Assembly: GCA_028817905.1 (NCBI GenBank)
Contig: JAPPOR010000676.1
Coordinates: 1-57,991, forward strand
Length of the DNA: 57,991 nt
Source of the DNA: Myxococcales bacterium
GTDB taxonomy: Bacteria; Myxococcota_A; Polyangia; Polyangiales; JAFGIB01
Direction of reading: 5' to 3'
Every line of letters starts with the position of its first letter. Positions within the stretch are counted from its first letter, which is position 1. Shown here piece after piece: positions 19,932-28,380 of the stretch. Below the pieces are notes generated by a model. The model was not told the DNA's origin, searched no databases, and was given only the letters and a program-made list of their open reading frames with translations. The translations under genes were made by a program, and so were the position numbers.

Positions 19932-21010
19932 TGCGCCGGCGGCTGGCTGCGGTGCTGCTGCTACTGCTGCCGTTCCTGCTGGGCGCTTGCCAGGATGACC
20001 TGCGCAAGATCACCCTGATCGATCAGATGTCGGTGCTTGGCGCGCGCGTGGGGGTGGTGGGCGAGCCCGAGCGCAGTAGCGCAGTGCCCGGTGAAGAGGT
20101 CGACTACGAGCTCGCGCTGGTCTTCCCACAGCTCGATCGCGATCGCTCCACGGTGACCACCTTGGCGATCGATTGCACGGCGCCCACCCGTTTCACGGGC
20201 ATACCGCTGTGTCAGGAAATTCAGGACTTGGCTGCCAGTGACCGGCGGGACTCGGGGGGCGTTGACCTCATGGCCTTCGGTGAGGAACGCCAGGTGCGTT
20301 GCGAGGGGCAGGCGTTTGCGTTTCGTTCCGGCCCAGTGGGTCTGGCGTGTCACCTCGGCGAGCCGCGCTTGCGGTTCGCGATACCAGCCGACGTGCGCGG
20401 GGATGAGCGCCTGGTGCGCGGCATCGTCTGCAGTGACGGAGCGGCCGTCCTGGATCCGGATGAGCCGGCGCTGTTTCGTTGCGAGGCGAACGATGGCGGC
20501 CCCGCACCAGAGGCGCAGCCGTTTTATGGGACGATTCAATTGGTGACCGACGGGGTGAGTCACAACCAGCATCCCGACCCTGCTGGGCTGTCGATCCAGT
20601 TCGCCGGAGCGGTGTGGGAGCCCTGGGATCGGCCGCAACCTCCGGCCGGTTCGGATTGCGACGGGCGGGACGTTGCAGCCCTACCGGTGGCTGCCCCCGG
20701 ACAAGACGCTCGTATCGACCTGCGCTATCGCGCGCAAGCGCGCGAGGACGTGGATGGAGTCCCTGAAATACTTGAGATTTCAACCTATGCGACCGCGGGC
20801 GAGCTGGAGCGGCGCTTCACTGTCTGGAAGCCGGACTCGCCGGTCGTCGGAGGCCGGCTTGCCGGCGATTTTGAGTGGATCGCCCCGTCAAAGGCTGACC
20901 TCGCCGGTCAAACTTGGCGATCCCCAGAAGACCCCGTGCACTTCTTCTTTACTATCATTGACCGGCGCGGCGGCTTTGCGATGGCTGAGCGCTATCTGTG
21001 CGTGAAATGA
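19931..21010 (+). CDS. Lipoprotein coupled to the TonB-receptor gene
   Basis: 359 residues. GTG 19931 shares its G with the receptor's TAG stop, a strong sign of coupling. Signal MRRRLAAVLLLLLPFLLGAC with Cys20. The mature part looks beta-rich, with several Cys (DCTAP, PLCQEI, RCEGQ, LACHL, VCSDG, FRCEAND) that may form disulfides, suggesting a periplasmic or surface protein. No named domain is recognised. By position it is probably a ligand-binding partner of the receptor, as SusD-like or other surface lipoproteins are elsewhere, but no SusD similarity is seen. Confidence 0.8.
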   Translation: MRRRLAAVLLLLLPFLLGACQDDLRKITLIDQMSVLGARVGVVGEPERSSAVPGEEVDYELALVFPQLDRDRSTVTTLAIDCTAPTRFTGIPLCQEIQDLAASDRRDSGGVDLMAFGEERQVRCEGQAFAFRSGPVGLACHLGEPRLRFAIPADVRGDERLVRGIVCSDGAAVLDPDEPALFRCEANDGGPAPEAQPFYGTIQLVTDGVSHNQHPDPAGLSIQFAGAVWEPWDRPQPPAGSDCDGRDVAALPVAAPGQDARIDLRYRAQAREDVDGVPEILEISTYATAGELERRFTVWKPDSPVVGGRLAGDFEWIAPSKADLAGQTWRSPEDPVHFFFTIIDRRGGFAMAERYLCVK

Positions 21011-21035
21011 CAGATTTCGGGACGCTCGTACCTGC

Positions 21036-21049
21036 CCCACCCGGGTGGG
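21036..21049. other. Perfect 14-bp palindrome upstream of a kinase gene
   Basis: CCCACCCGGGTGGG, followed by a GGGCC/GGGGGCCC segment. It lies between the lipoprotein stop and the kinase start; without a T-run it is not a clear intrinsic terminator and may be an operator or part of a factor-dependent terminator. Confidence 0.4.
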
Positions 21050-21161
21050 CCGGGGGCCCGAAAATGACCCTGACCTCATTTGTCAACTAGCTGGATTTAC
21101 AGCGAGTTTTCACTGAGGGTAGATCCTTTTCGGGGTCCCTTGTGATAGCTTGCAAGCCACC

Positions 21162-22571
21162 ATGCAGGACCGAATTGGCAACTGCCGGATTCTCGGCGAG
21201 ATCGGTAGCGGCGGCATGGCCGTCATCTACAAGGCGGTGCAGGAGCCGCTTGAGCGCGTTGTCGCCATCAAAGCGCTCAAGCCGTCCATCGCGGTCGATA
21301 GCCAATTCGCGATGCGCTTCGAACGTGAGGCGCTGTTCATGGCCTCCTTGCAGCACGAGAACATCCTGCACGTTTACGACTTCATCAAAGACGGCGACAC
21401 GATGTACATCATCATGGAGTACGTCCAGGGAATCGACCTGTACGACCTGCTCCAGCTCACGCCTCAGTTGCCCGTAGAGGTTGCCGCGATCATCGCGTTG
21501 CAGGTGGCGCGCGCGCTTGATTATGCGCATTTCCGCGGGCTCATCCATCGCGACATCAAGCCCGCGAACATCATGATTTCACATAATGGCGAAGTGAAGC
21601 TGATGGATTTCGGCATCGCTCGCGATCACACGCTATCGGATCTCACCGAGACGGGTACCGGTGTGGGCACACCTAGCTACATGAGCCCGGAGCAGATCCT
21701 GGGCGACAAGCTGGACTTTCGCAGTGATATTTTTTCGCTAGGAATCGTTCTGTACCAAAGCATTACAGGGCGTAAGCCTTTCGTGGAGGACGAAGCCCGA
21801 AGTGTGATGCAGAAGATTCGCCTGGACCGATACACGAACCCGCGCCGGCTGGTTGCCAGTGTCCCAAGTGGGATTGAGCGCATCTTGGCGCGCTGCATGG
21901 AGAAGCTACCTGCCAATCGCTACCCCACCACGCAGGTGCTGATCGATGACCTGGTGGAGTTCCTGTCCGCTCGCGTTGGGATCAACCACAACGGTCGTCT
22001 TGTGATGTATCTGCGCGACGTGGGTGTGATCAGTGAGTCGGAAGCCAACGAACTGTTGCAGGCGGGTAGCACCCGCAACCTTCGCGGTGCCCAGCGCGAT
22101 GGGCAACTGGTGCGTAGCGCCCTGTTCGTATTCAGTGTGCTCGCACTGGCCGTGGTGGTGACCGGTGGTGCCATTCAGGCCGCGGATGGGCGTTTCCGCC
22201 GGGACGAGGACGAGTACGCTCAGCACGAGGATGGTTGGTTGCCCAATCGCGTGGGGTACCTTCAGACGGTGGTCGATCCGTGGGCCGAGGTATTCGTGGA
22301 TGGCGAGTCGGTGATGACAACGCCGCACGCTTTGCCGCTGCCGCTGTCTCCGGGAAAGCACTACTTGAGGCTCGAGAATCCATACTACCGCCAGGAAACC
22401 CGCGAGGTCATCATCCGGTCGGGGCAGATCGTCGAACTCAAGGTGGAGATGACGCCGAAGCATCAGCCCACTGCCCCTGTGATCAAACCCAAGGTGACAC
22501 CTAGGAAAGCCAAGGATCGGCGTGGCGATGACAAGGCGCGCGCCAAGGCGTCACAGAGGAAGTCGAAGTGA
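21162..22571 (+). CDS. Membrane Ser/Thr protein kinase with PEGA domain
   Basis: 469 residues. Kinase domain about 5-275 with all key residues: glycine loop GEIGSGGMAVIYKA, Lys37 (VAIK), catalytic Asp131 (HRDIKPANIM), DFG Asp149, and GTPSYMSPEQ. One membrane segment follows (about 320-345, ALFVFSVLALAVVVTGG), then a periplasmic PEGA domain (about 365-432, VDPWAEVFVDGESVMTTPHA) and a Lys/Arg-rich tail. PEGA domains are thought to bind envelope components, so this is probably an envelope sensor kinase. ATG 21162 chosen; a TTG at 21150 is less likely. Its stop overlaps the start of a LysM protein. Confidence 0.95.
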   Translation: MQDRIGNCRILGEIGSGGMAVIYKAVQEPLERVVAIKALKPSIAVDSQFAMRFEREALFMASLQHENILHVYDFIKDGDTMYIIMEYVQGIDLYDLLQLTPQLPVEVAAIIALQVARALDYAHFRGLIHRDIKPANIMISHNGEVKLMDFGIARDHTLSDLTETGTGVGTPSYMSPEQILGDKLDFRSDIFSLGIVLYQSITGRKPFVEDEARSVMQKIRLDRYTNPRRLVASVPSGIERILARCMEKLPANRYPTTQVLIDDLVEFLSARVGINHNGRLVMYLRDVGVISESEANELLQAGSTRNLRGAQRDGQLVRSALFVFSVLALAVVVTGGAIQAADGRFRRDEDEYAQHEDGWLPNRVGYLQTVVDPWAEVFVDGESVMTTPHALPLPLSPGKHYLRLENPYYRQETREVIIRSGQIVELKVEMTPKHQPTAPVIKPKVTPRKAKDRRGDDKARAKASQRKSK

Positions 22572-23560
22572 CACGTTCGTTTGCCCCTCTGCTGTTGGTC
22601 CTTGTCGCACCGTTATTCCCGCTCTTGGTGGCATCGCCCGCTCGCGCGGAATCGACGTTGGTCCACGTCGTGCGCCCCGGGGAAACGTTGGCTTCGATCG
22701 CCGACCGCTACTATGGCAATCCGAAGCGGGAAAACGTGCTGGTTTCGGAAAACGGCCTGACCAGTGAGGGCGGATCGGCAATCGTTGTCGGCCTCCGCCT
22801 CTCGATTCCCACCGTGAGTTACTACCGCGTGCAGGCCGGTGATACCTGGGCTGAACTGGCCCAGCGCTTCTATGGCGACCCGAAACGGGCGTTTGTTCTG
22901 ATCGAGGCCAACCAAGGGGGTCCGCAGCCGGATACCGCTGCGGAGGTCTTGGTGCCCTACCCCCTGCGTCATGTGGTCTCCCAGAGTGAAAGTCTGCGGG
23001 CGGTGGCCAAGACGTACTATGAAGACAAGAAGGGGTTGCGCGTGTTGCGTCGCTTCAACCTGCTCAAGACCTTCCGCGTTCAGCGTGGAGACATCTTGCT
23101 GGTGCCCCTTCCGGACTTGGTGCTGTCGCAAGAGGGCAGGCGGATCGCCAAGCTCGAGGGCGGCTTGGCCACGCCTCGCGGGGATGTCCGTGCCAAGCAG
23201 GCGCTGATCACCGAGCAACTGCCGGAGCTACGGGAGAGGGTGCGAAATGGTCGCTTCACCGAAGCCGTGGCGCTGGCGAATCGGTTGATCGGGATGGGCG
23301 ACCTAACGGGCAACCAGGTCGTGACGATTCAGCGGGAGCTCGGCACAGCGCTGGTTGCTCTCGATCGCAATGAAGCAGCCCAAGCGGCCTTTGCCGAGGC
23401 CCTCAAGCAGCAGCCTGACATGGAGCTCGACCTGGCCCGCACCTCGCCCAAGGTACGGGCTGTGTTCGAGATGGCCCGGTCCCGCGCGAGCCAGGAGGGT
23501 GACGCGCGGCGGGCGGCTCCCGGCGAGTTGGAGGGCCGGAAGCGAAAACGGGGTAGTTGA
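22568..23560 (+). CDS. Secreted or periplasmic protein with three LysM domains
   Basis: 330 residues. Signal peptide ending near SPARA (about residue 27). Three LysM modules follow: about 32-80 (HVVRPGETLASIADRYYGNP), 85-132 (YRVQAGDTWAELAQRFYGDP) and 137-183 (HVVSQSESLRAVAKTYYEDK). A helical C-terminal part (about 195-320) resembles TPR-like repeats and ends in a basic tail. LysM binds peptidoglycan. GTG 22568 overlaps the kinase stop as GTGA, so the two are translated together; the LysM protein may present a cell-wall signal to the PEGA kinase. Confidence 0.9.
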   Translation: MTRSFAPLLLVLVAPLFPLLVASPARAESTLVHVVRPGETLASIADRYYGNPKRENVLVSENGLTSEGGSAIVVGLRLSIPTVSYYRVQAGDTWAELAQRFYGDPKRAFVLIEANQGGPQPDTAAEVLVPYPLRHVVSQSESLRAVAKTYYEDKKGLRVLRRFNLLKTFRVQRGDILLVPLPDLVLSQEGRRIAKLEGGLATPRGDVRAKQALITEQLPELRERVRNGRFTEAVALANRLIGMGDLTGNQVVTIQRELGTALVALDRNEAAQAAFAEALKQQPDMELDLARTSPKVRAVFEMARSRASQEGDARRAAPGELEGRKRKRGS

Positions 23561-23990
23561 GAAGCGCTGCCCGGGCGCCACAGGCGCGTGCTGAGCCAAG
23601 TCCAGGATGCCAAGGGCCAGCACAGGATGACCGGCGCGGGGCCTCGCTGGCAGGCGATTCAGCGGCTTTTTGAGGTGCAAGCCGGCGGGCTAGGCTTCAA
23701 CACCGGTCCAAGGGACCTGGAAGCCAACACCTTCGTGCGCCCGAAACCACAGCTTCTCACTGTTCTGAACGAGCGGGTGTCCCATGCCGACCTACAGGAG
23801 TGTGGGCATTGGGGGCAAGGTACGCGGCTATCTCACACACGCATATGCGCCCGCCCGAGATGCCGGCCTCCAAAAGAGCACCTGCACGCAGAGACGCATC
23901 CGGTTGTGTGCCAGCACTCTTGAGCGGAGGCTTGGATTAGTTAGAGTGATCCCTCGGGACAAGAGGCGGGCCGCAGGAACGGGGGTTCGT
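23561..23990. other. 430-bp region without a clear gene
   Basis: Frames are open here on the plus strand, but their composition is not protein-like and no ribosome-binding site supports them. The PilZ frame extends up to 23784 without a supported start. No repeat or convincing promoter seen. Confidence 0.5.
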
Positions 23991-24704
23991 ATGATTGCGC
24001 TGGCTAAAGAACGACGACGGTCTTTTCGTGTGCCGGTACCGGCGACAGCTTTTCTTTGGCGACATGGGCGCTTTGCGGGCGGATACCCCGTCAGCGACAT
24101 TTCGATCGGGGGCTGCAGCATCAAGCAGGGTCCATTTTGCGTGCTCGGGCAGCGCTACGAGATCACGCTCCGGGTCGACACCGGGAGTCAGTCGGCAAAC
24201 CTGCAGTGTCCGGCTCAGGTGGTACGCCGCAGCGGAGACACACTCGGCCTGCGATTCGTCGACACCAATGCGGGCGACGAGGACCGTATTCACGACATCG
24301 TCCTGGGATGCCTGGAGCAGCGGCCGGGTCAGTCGGGTCATATGCTGCTCGTGCATGCACGACCCGAGATGGTCACTTCGATGATTCGCGTGCTGGAATC
24401 CTCTGGCTTGCAGGTTCATCTTGCTTGCACGCCACTGCAGGCAGTATGGATCCTCGAGAACCGTCCGGACGACATCCACACGGCGATCGTAGCGCGGCGC
24501 CTCGGGCGTGCTGACGGCCGCGACATCGTGCGGTTCCTTTCGGAGCGCCATCCGCGCATTCGGCGAATTCTGCTCTCCGATGCGGAGTCGGTCGAGGAGC
24601 AGGAGTCTCCCGGGCGCGCGCATGAAGTGCTAAGCGGTCCGTTCGATCCCGACGGCCTCAAGCGCGTGTTGCCGAGCTCGTGGCAGCAGCCCCTGACGGC
24701 CTAG
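23991..24704 (+). CDS. PilZ domain protein with degenerate receiver-like domain
   Basis: 237 residues from ATG 23991, preceded by a GGGGG tract. The N-terminal PilZ domain (about 5-110) carries both c-di-GMP binding motifs: RRRSFR (8-13) and DISIGG (36-41). From about 120 the chain has the alternation of a CheY-like fold (HMLLVHARPEMVTSMIRVLE, QAVWILENRP, RRILLSDAE, EVLSGPFDPDGLKRVL), but the expected phospho-acceptor Asp is replaced (IVARRLGRADG). Probably a c-di-GMP effector controlling motility or envelope output. Its TAG stop lies in the CTAG end of element copy C. Confidence 0.85.
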   Translation: MIALAKERRRSFRVPVPATAFLWRHGRFAGGYPVSDISIGGCSIKQGPFCVLGQRYEITLRVDTGSQSANLQCPAQVVRRSGDTLGLRFVDTNAGDEDRIHDIVLGCLEQRPGQSGHMLLVHARPEMVTSMIRVLESSGLQVHLACTPLQAVWILENRPDDIHTAIVARRLGRADGRDIVRFLSERHPRIRRILLSDAESVEEQESPGRAHEVLSGPFDPDGLKRVLPSSWQQPLTA

Positions 24705-24798
24705 CCCGGAATATTCCCTGTATTGCCTAGGGTGGCGAAAGTCCTGTGGAGTCGAAGGACAAGCGAGGCGGCGTCGATGTCGTGAATGATCCGGGCTA
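24701..24798 (+). repeat. Palindromic dispersed element, copy C (98 bp, internally deleted)
   Basis: Begins CTAGCCCGGA and ends GTGAATGATCCGGGCTAG; CTAG at both ends. Keeps the right arm GTGGAGTCGAAGGACAAGCG followed by AGGCGGCGTCG, but about 70 bp of the left arm is missing compared with copy A. As with copy A, its CTAG end supplies the stop codon of the gene upstream. Confidence 0.85.
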
Positions 24799-24855
24799 GT
24801 GTCCATCTAGCGGTTTCACGGGGTGACGCCCGACGGGAATCCCCGCAACACCCGG

Positions 24856-25818
24856 TCACATACCGGCGTCCGCGTCTCCCAGGCGAATCTTCCACGTGCG
24901 CTCAAATATCTGACCGGCGTTGTCGCGGACCTCGAGTGGAAGCCTGAGCTCGTCGCCGTCCTCGCATTTGCCATCGACGCGGACTTCTACGGACCCCTTC
25001 ATCGAGCCGACCGTTTCCCGCGCCTCGATGTCACCGAACTCCAGCGGGTCGTTCCCGGGTAGACTGGCTTCAGCAACGCACTTCCTGGTCTCTTGTGCAC
25101 CCAGGTCGAGCTCGACCTCTCGTAGTAGTGAGTCACCCGCGTTGCGCAGGTCGATATCGAGTGAGGCTTCCTCGCCCGCATTGAGTGCACGGTTGTCGTT
25201 TCCGCTCCTGTCGTCGACGTCCACGTCGTCTATCTCGACGTTGCCATCTCGCTCCTCGATGCTTACCGCAAACGGGACAGTGAACGTCCCCTCGACCTCC
25301 AGGGCCTCGAACATCAGCGTAAACCGCAGGGGCGTGTCTGGATCGCAGCCTGCCCTTCCGAGCTCGATCGAAAACGGTCCGGCTGCGATGCTTCCCGTTT
25401 CCAGGCCGGTGGTGGTAGGTAGCGTGATCTCTGAAGGCACAGCGGGTTGGGCGACTGCTTGCACGCATTCGCTGTCGTCTTCATTCACGATGATGGCTCG
25501 AACCGTTACCCCCCCCGGGGAGCGGCGCACCTCCATGGGTACGGTCAGTTCGACCTGCTCCTCGGCCTCCAATACACCGTTGTCGTTGTTTTTGCTGCCG
25601 AGTGAGGTTGCGTCGTTCAGGATCAGGGGCGCGTCACCGCGCCGGATCTCCGGCCCGAGCTCTGCCTTAGGATCGTTGGGGTTGACCCGCTCGAACCGAT
25701 CGCACGCTAGGACCAGCAACACGGCGCCTACGAGCGTTCGGTGAGCGCTGGCGCACGGCCTCCTGGCCGCCCTACTGGAAGTGCATCCGGTTGTGGTGTG
25801 TCGCGTCGCTGTAGGCAT
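24856..25818 (-). CDS. Hypothetical beta-rich lipoprotein
   Basis: About 320 residues with a candidate start at ATG 25818, overlapping the upstream gene by 47 bases; no better start sits after the AGGAGG near 25765. The hydrophobic core RTLVGAVLLVLAC gives a plausible lipobox. The mature part is acidic and beta-rich (SIEERDGNVEIDDVDVDD, LDIDLRNAGDSLLREVEL), like CARDB-type extracellular domains found in tandem. Probably anchored in the outer membrane. Co-transcribed with the gene upstream on the minus strand. Start and function uncertain. Confidence 0.7.
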   Translation of the reverse strand: MPTATRHTTTGCTSSRAARRPCASAHRTLVGAVLLVLACDRFERVNPNDPKAELGPEIRRGDAPLILNDATSLGSKNNDNGVLEAEEQVELTVPMEVRRSPGGVTVRAIIVNEDDSECVQAVAQPAVPSEITLPTTTGLETGSIAAGPFSIELGRAGCDPDTPLRFTLMFEALEVEGTFTVPFAVSIEERDGNVEIDDVDVDDRSGNDNRALNAGEEASLDIDLRNAGDSLLREVELDLGAQETRKCVAEASLPGNDPLEFGDIEARETVGSMKGSVEVRVDGKCEDGDELRLPLEVRDNAGQIFERTWKIRLGDADAGM

Positions 25819-27211
25819 CGATGATGTTCCATATGTGGAGCACAACCGCAGTTCCGATCAGTGCATAGGCGCCGGCTTCCCTTGGCCAAATCCCGTCATA
25901 GAGTTCCACCGCGCGTTCGGGATCCGTGGCACCGAGATACTCGTCATAGCGCTCCTCAGCGCTCGCGTTCAGCAGGACGCCGCCTACCGCAGAGGCGCCC
26001 GTGGCCAGCAGGAATGCGCTGCCCGCAAGCAGTCGGTTGTGGGTGAGCTGCGACAGTCCCGGTACAATGCCCGACAGTGCCATTTCGAGGCCTGGACTGC
26101 GCTTCTGCGATACGAGCCGATCGATCGCTTGCTGGGTATCCATGCCCGCCCGTTGCGCCTCCCGGTAGTGGAACAACGCCAAGCGCAGCTGGTTTCGCGC
26201 CTCGGCCCGCTTGGCCTTGGAGAGCGTCTTGCCAACCTCGTGCGCCACCAACATCCGGTCCACCTCCGCCACTCGGCGCTTCGCGAGTTCGGCCTCAGGA
26301 CTGTCGGAACGTACCAGCAGCGCCAACATCGTGCGCGCGCGGTCCGCGTGCGCGATCGCGGCATCGTACTTTCCTGCCAGGGCCGCCTTCTCGGACAGGC
26401 CGACGGCGGCGTCCACGTATTTCGCTTGCGCCTGTGCGATGGCACCAACGACGTTGCCCGGCGCTCCCTCGCCGCGCATGCCGTAGGCATTGGTCGCCGC
26501 GATAATGCGCATCCTTCCGGCCGTCGTTTGGCCGGCCGCTAGCGCGGTCACGGCCTCGCCACAAAGTAGCAGGACCAGCCGGTCTCGTAGCGGGGCGTTC
26601 AGCTCTCGCTTGCTGACCGGGTCGAGGATGGCCGAGCCTGTGATTTCAGAGACCAGTCTTTCGATCGCCGGCCTGTCGTTCGAGCCTGCGAGGCTCTGGA
26701 CCTGGGGTAGGAGGCGACGGTACTCGGCGGTCCGCTGTTGCTGTGCTAGGCGCTCTTGCGCTTTACGCCATCGGTTGAACTCCGCGTCCGCTTGCGCTTG
26801 CCGGGGGCCGGATTGGGTCGGTTGCTTGCGGGACTGCACCCGGCTACCCGTTGGACGCGTCTCGGTTGGCTCCGCCTTCCTTGGTGCTGGAGCTTGGTTG
26901 GCGCTGTCCCGCGCCCCACTCGGAACCGTGTCTCGGGGTTGCGACGGTGCAGGCCGGGAATCGGTTGCTGCCGGCGGTGCCTTTGGCGAGGATGCAGGTC
27001 CCACAGGTTCGCTTCCGCCTGGGGGGGGCGCGGGCATCAGAGGGCGCTCACCTTCCTGGGCGTGGGCCACTTGGCCCAGGGTTGCTTGGGCCAGGGAGAG
27101 TCCAAGCAGGAGGCCAATGATCCCCCATGGCCCAACGGACCCAGGCCTGCGGCCGCGCCGGTCCACACGGGCGATGGGCAAGGGGTTGGTGTGCGCCACG
27201 GCGCGCAGCAT
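25772..27211 (-). CDS. Secreted or membrane protein with Pro-rich linker and helical repeats
   Basis: About 479 residues. Signal peptide or membrane anchor near the start (WGIIGLLLGLSLAQATLGQVAHAQ), then a Pro/Ala/Ser-rich linker (to about 150), a long helical region rich in Ala, Arg and Gln that looks TPR-like (to about 370), and a C-terminal part with hydrophobic segments (MALSGIVPGLSQLTHNRLLAGSAFLL, then GAYALIGTAVVLHIWNIIDAY) resembling DUF5683-type ends. ATG 27211 is the start used, but it lies 15 bp from the divergent gene's likely start, so the true start may be one of the internal GTGs. Function unknown. Confidence 0.7.
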   Translation of the reverse strand: MLRAVAHTNPLPIARVDRRGRRPGSVGPWGIIGLLLGLSLAQATLGQVAHAQEGERPLMPAPPPGGSEPVGPASSPKAPPAATDSRPAPSQPRDTVPSGARDSANQAPAPRKAEPTETRPTGSRVQSRKQPTQSGPRQAQADAEFNRWRKAQERLAQQQRTAEYRRLLPQVQSLAGSNDRPAIERLVSEITGSAILDPVSKRELNAPLRDRLVLLLCGEAVTALAAGQTTAGRMRIIAATNAYGMRGEGAPGNVVGAIAQAQAKYVDAAVGLSEKAALAGKYDAAIAHADRARTMLALLVRSDSPEAELAKRRVAEVDRMLVAHEVGKTLSKAKRAEARNQLRLALFHYREAQRAGMDTQQAIDRLVSQKRSPGLEMALSGIVPGLSQLTHNRLLAGSAFLLATGASAVGGVLLNASAEERYDEYLGATDPERAVELYDGIWPREAGAYALIGTAVVLHIWNIIDAYSDATHHNRMHFQ

Positions 27212-27226
27212 ACCAGAAAGGCGCGA

Positions 27227-28207
27227 GTGCATCCCATAAACGCTGGCATACTCGTCGTTCCAATGGGGTACGCGCTCTTCCAAGCCAGCCTGGCTGTTTG
27301 GGACCCGCAGACGGTGGGCGAAGCGCTCGCCGGTCTTCCGGAGCCCCTGGTCTCCGATCTCCGCAGGTTGGTGGTAGACGCCCACGGAGTCGTCGCAGAT
27401 GGCCTGTCTCGCGAGCGGGCCGAGGCAGTCGCTGACTGCCTAGGGAAGGCTGGCCTCCATGTCTGCGTTGGCTCTGACCGCTGGTTGCACCTGCCTGCAC
27501 CGATTCGATGCCGGGGACTCTCGGTCAAGGGCAGTGCCATCGAGTGGCTGGACGTCACGGGTCGCACGCACGAACTAGCGGCAGGCGACCTGGTGCTGCT
27601 TGCCAGCGGCGAGGTTTCGTCGCGGGCCGAACAGCCCATCGGGGAACCGCATGGGACAGTCGCGCCTACAGCTTCGTGGGAGTCTGCCAGCAGCCGACAG
27701 GCTGCGGTATCGATCCTAAATGTCCTAGCCGCCAATCCAAGTCGCAGGTTCGTCGTGCGAGCGGACCAGTTCAACTATCGCGGCCTGCAAGATGACTTGG
27801 CGATCGGCACCGGGCGAAACTTCGAGCGACTCATTCAGCTCCTGTCGACCCTTGCACCTACAGCCCGTCACAATCGGGGCACCGCCTCGATCCTGAGTGG
27901 AGCACCCAATGTGCAGTATCCAGGGCAGGCGGCGTTCGACCGCGAGAGCAGCTATCAGCTGTTCCATGTACATCGTGGCGACGAAGCGGCCTACCCGCTC
28001 CCGGACGCGACCGTATCCCCCGCGGATGGCATCCCGGACGAGCTTCGTGCCGCTTTGCTTGCCCTCGAGCCTTCCCCCACGGGGGCTCACCGTCGCCGCC
28101 CGCGTCGCAGATGGGCCTGGCTTGCGGTGCAGCTGTTGATTCTGTTCGCGCTCCTGTTCTGGCTTTCCAGTGTGGTTTCCCGGCTTCGGCCGCCCGTTTT
28201 TGAGTAG
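27227..28207 (+). CDS. Hypothetical protein with C-terminal membrane anchor
   Basis: About 326 residues from GTG 27227 (AAGG 6 bases before); ATG 27263 (MGYALFQASLAVW) is an alternative. The soluble N-terminal part has alternating alpha/beta character (PEPLVSDLRRLVVDAHGVVADG), and a basic stretch RRRPRRRW precedes one membrane segment (AVQLLILFALLFWLSSVV). Tail-anchored topology suggests a cytosolic domain held at the membrane. Not a recognised family. Divergent from the previous gene with almost no space between the starts. Confidence 0.7.
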   Translation: MHPINAGILVVPMGYALFQASLAVWDPQTVGEALAGLPEPLVSDLRRLVVDAHGVVADGLSRERAEAVADCLGKAGLHVCVGSDRWLHLPAPIRCRGLSVKGSAIEWLDVTGRTHELAAGDLVLLASGEVSSRAEQPIGEPHGTVAPTASWESASSRQAAVSILNVLAANPSRRFVVRADQFNYRGLQDDLAIGTGRNFERLIQLLSTLAPTARHNRGTASILSGAPNVQYPGQAAFDRESSYQLFHVHRGDEAAYPLPDATVSPADGIPDELRAALLALEPSPTGAHRRRPRRRWAWLAVQLLILFALLFWLSSVVSRLRPPVFE

Positions 28208-28230
28208 CGCCCCAGGCACGCGTGTCGACT

Positions 28231-28314
28231 CGTAGGCTGGACTACGTGGAGCCCGTCCAGCGGTCGCGTCTACTCCTGCCGTAACGGTCTCCATCCTTGA
28301 CCGTAGGCTGGACT
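28231..28314. repeat. 13-bp direct repeat before the SDR gene
   Basis: CGTAGGCTGGACT at 28231-28243 and 28302-28314, spaced 71 bp start to start (about seven helical turns). Located in the 173-bp gap upstream of the SDR gene; possible paired regulator sites. Confidence 0.5.
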
Positions 28315-28380
28315 GCAGAGAAATCACAAGGTTGGCCGGTCCCAGTGGTCCGAAGCATGATCCCAGCTAGACTTCCTACC

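Noticed and set aside
23588-23923. Possible 111-residue gene before the PilZ gene
   Set aside because: No ribosome site, no domain, and unusual His/Pro/Arg-rich composition.
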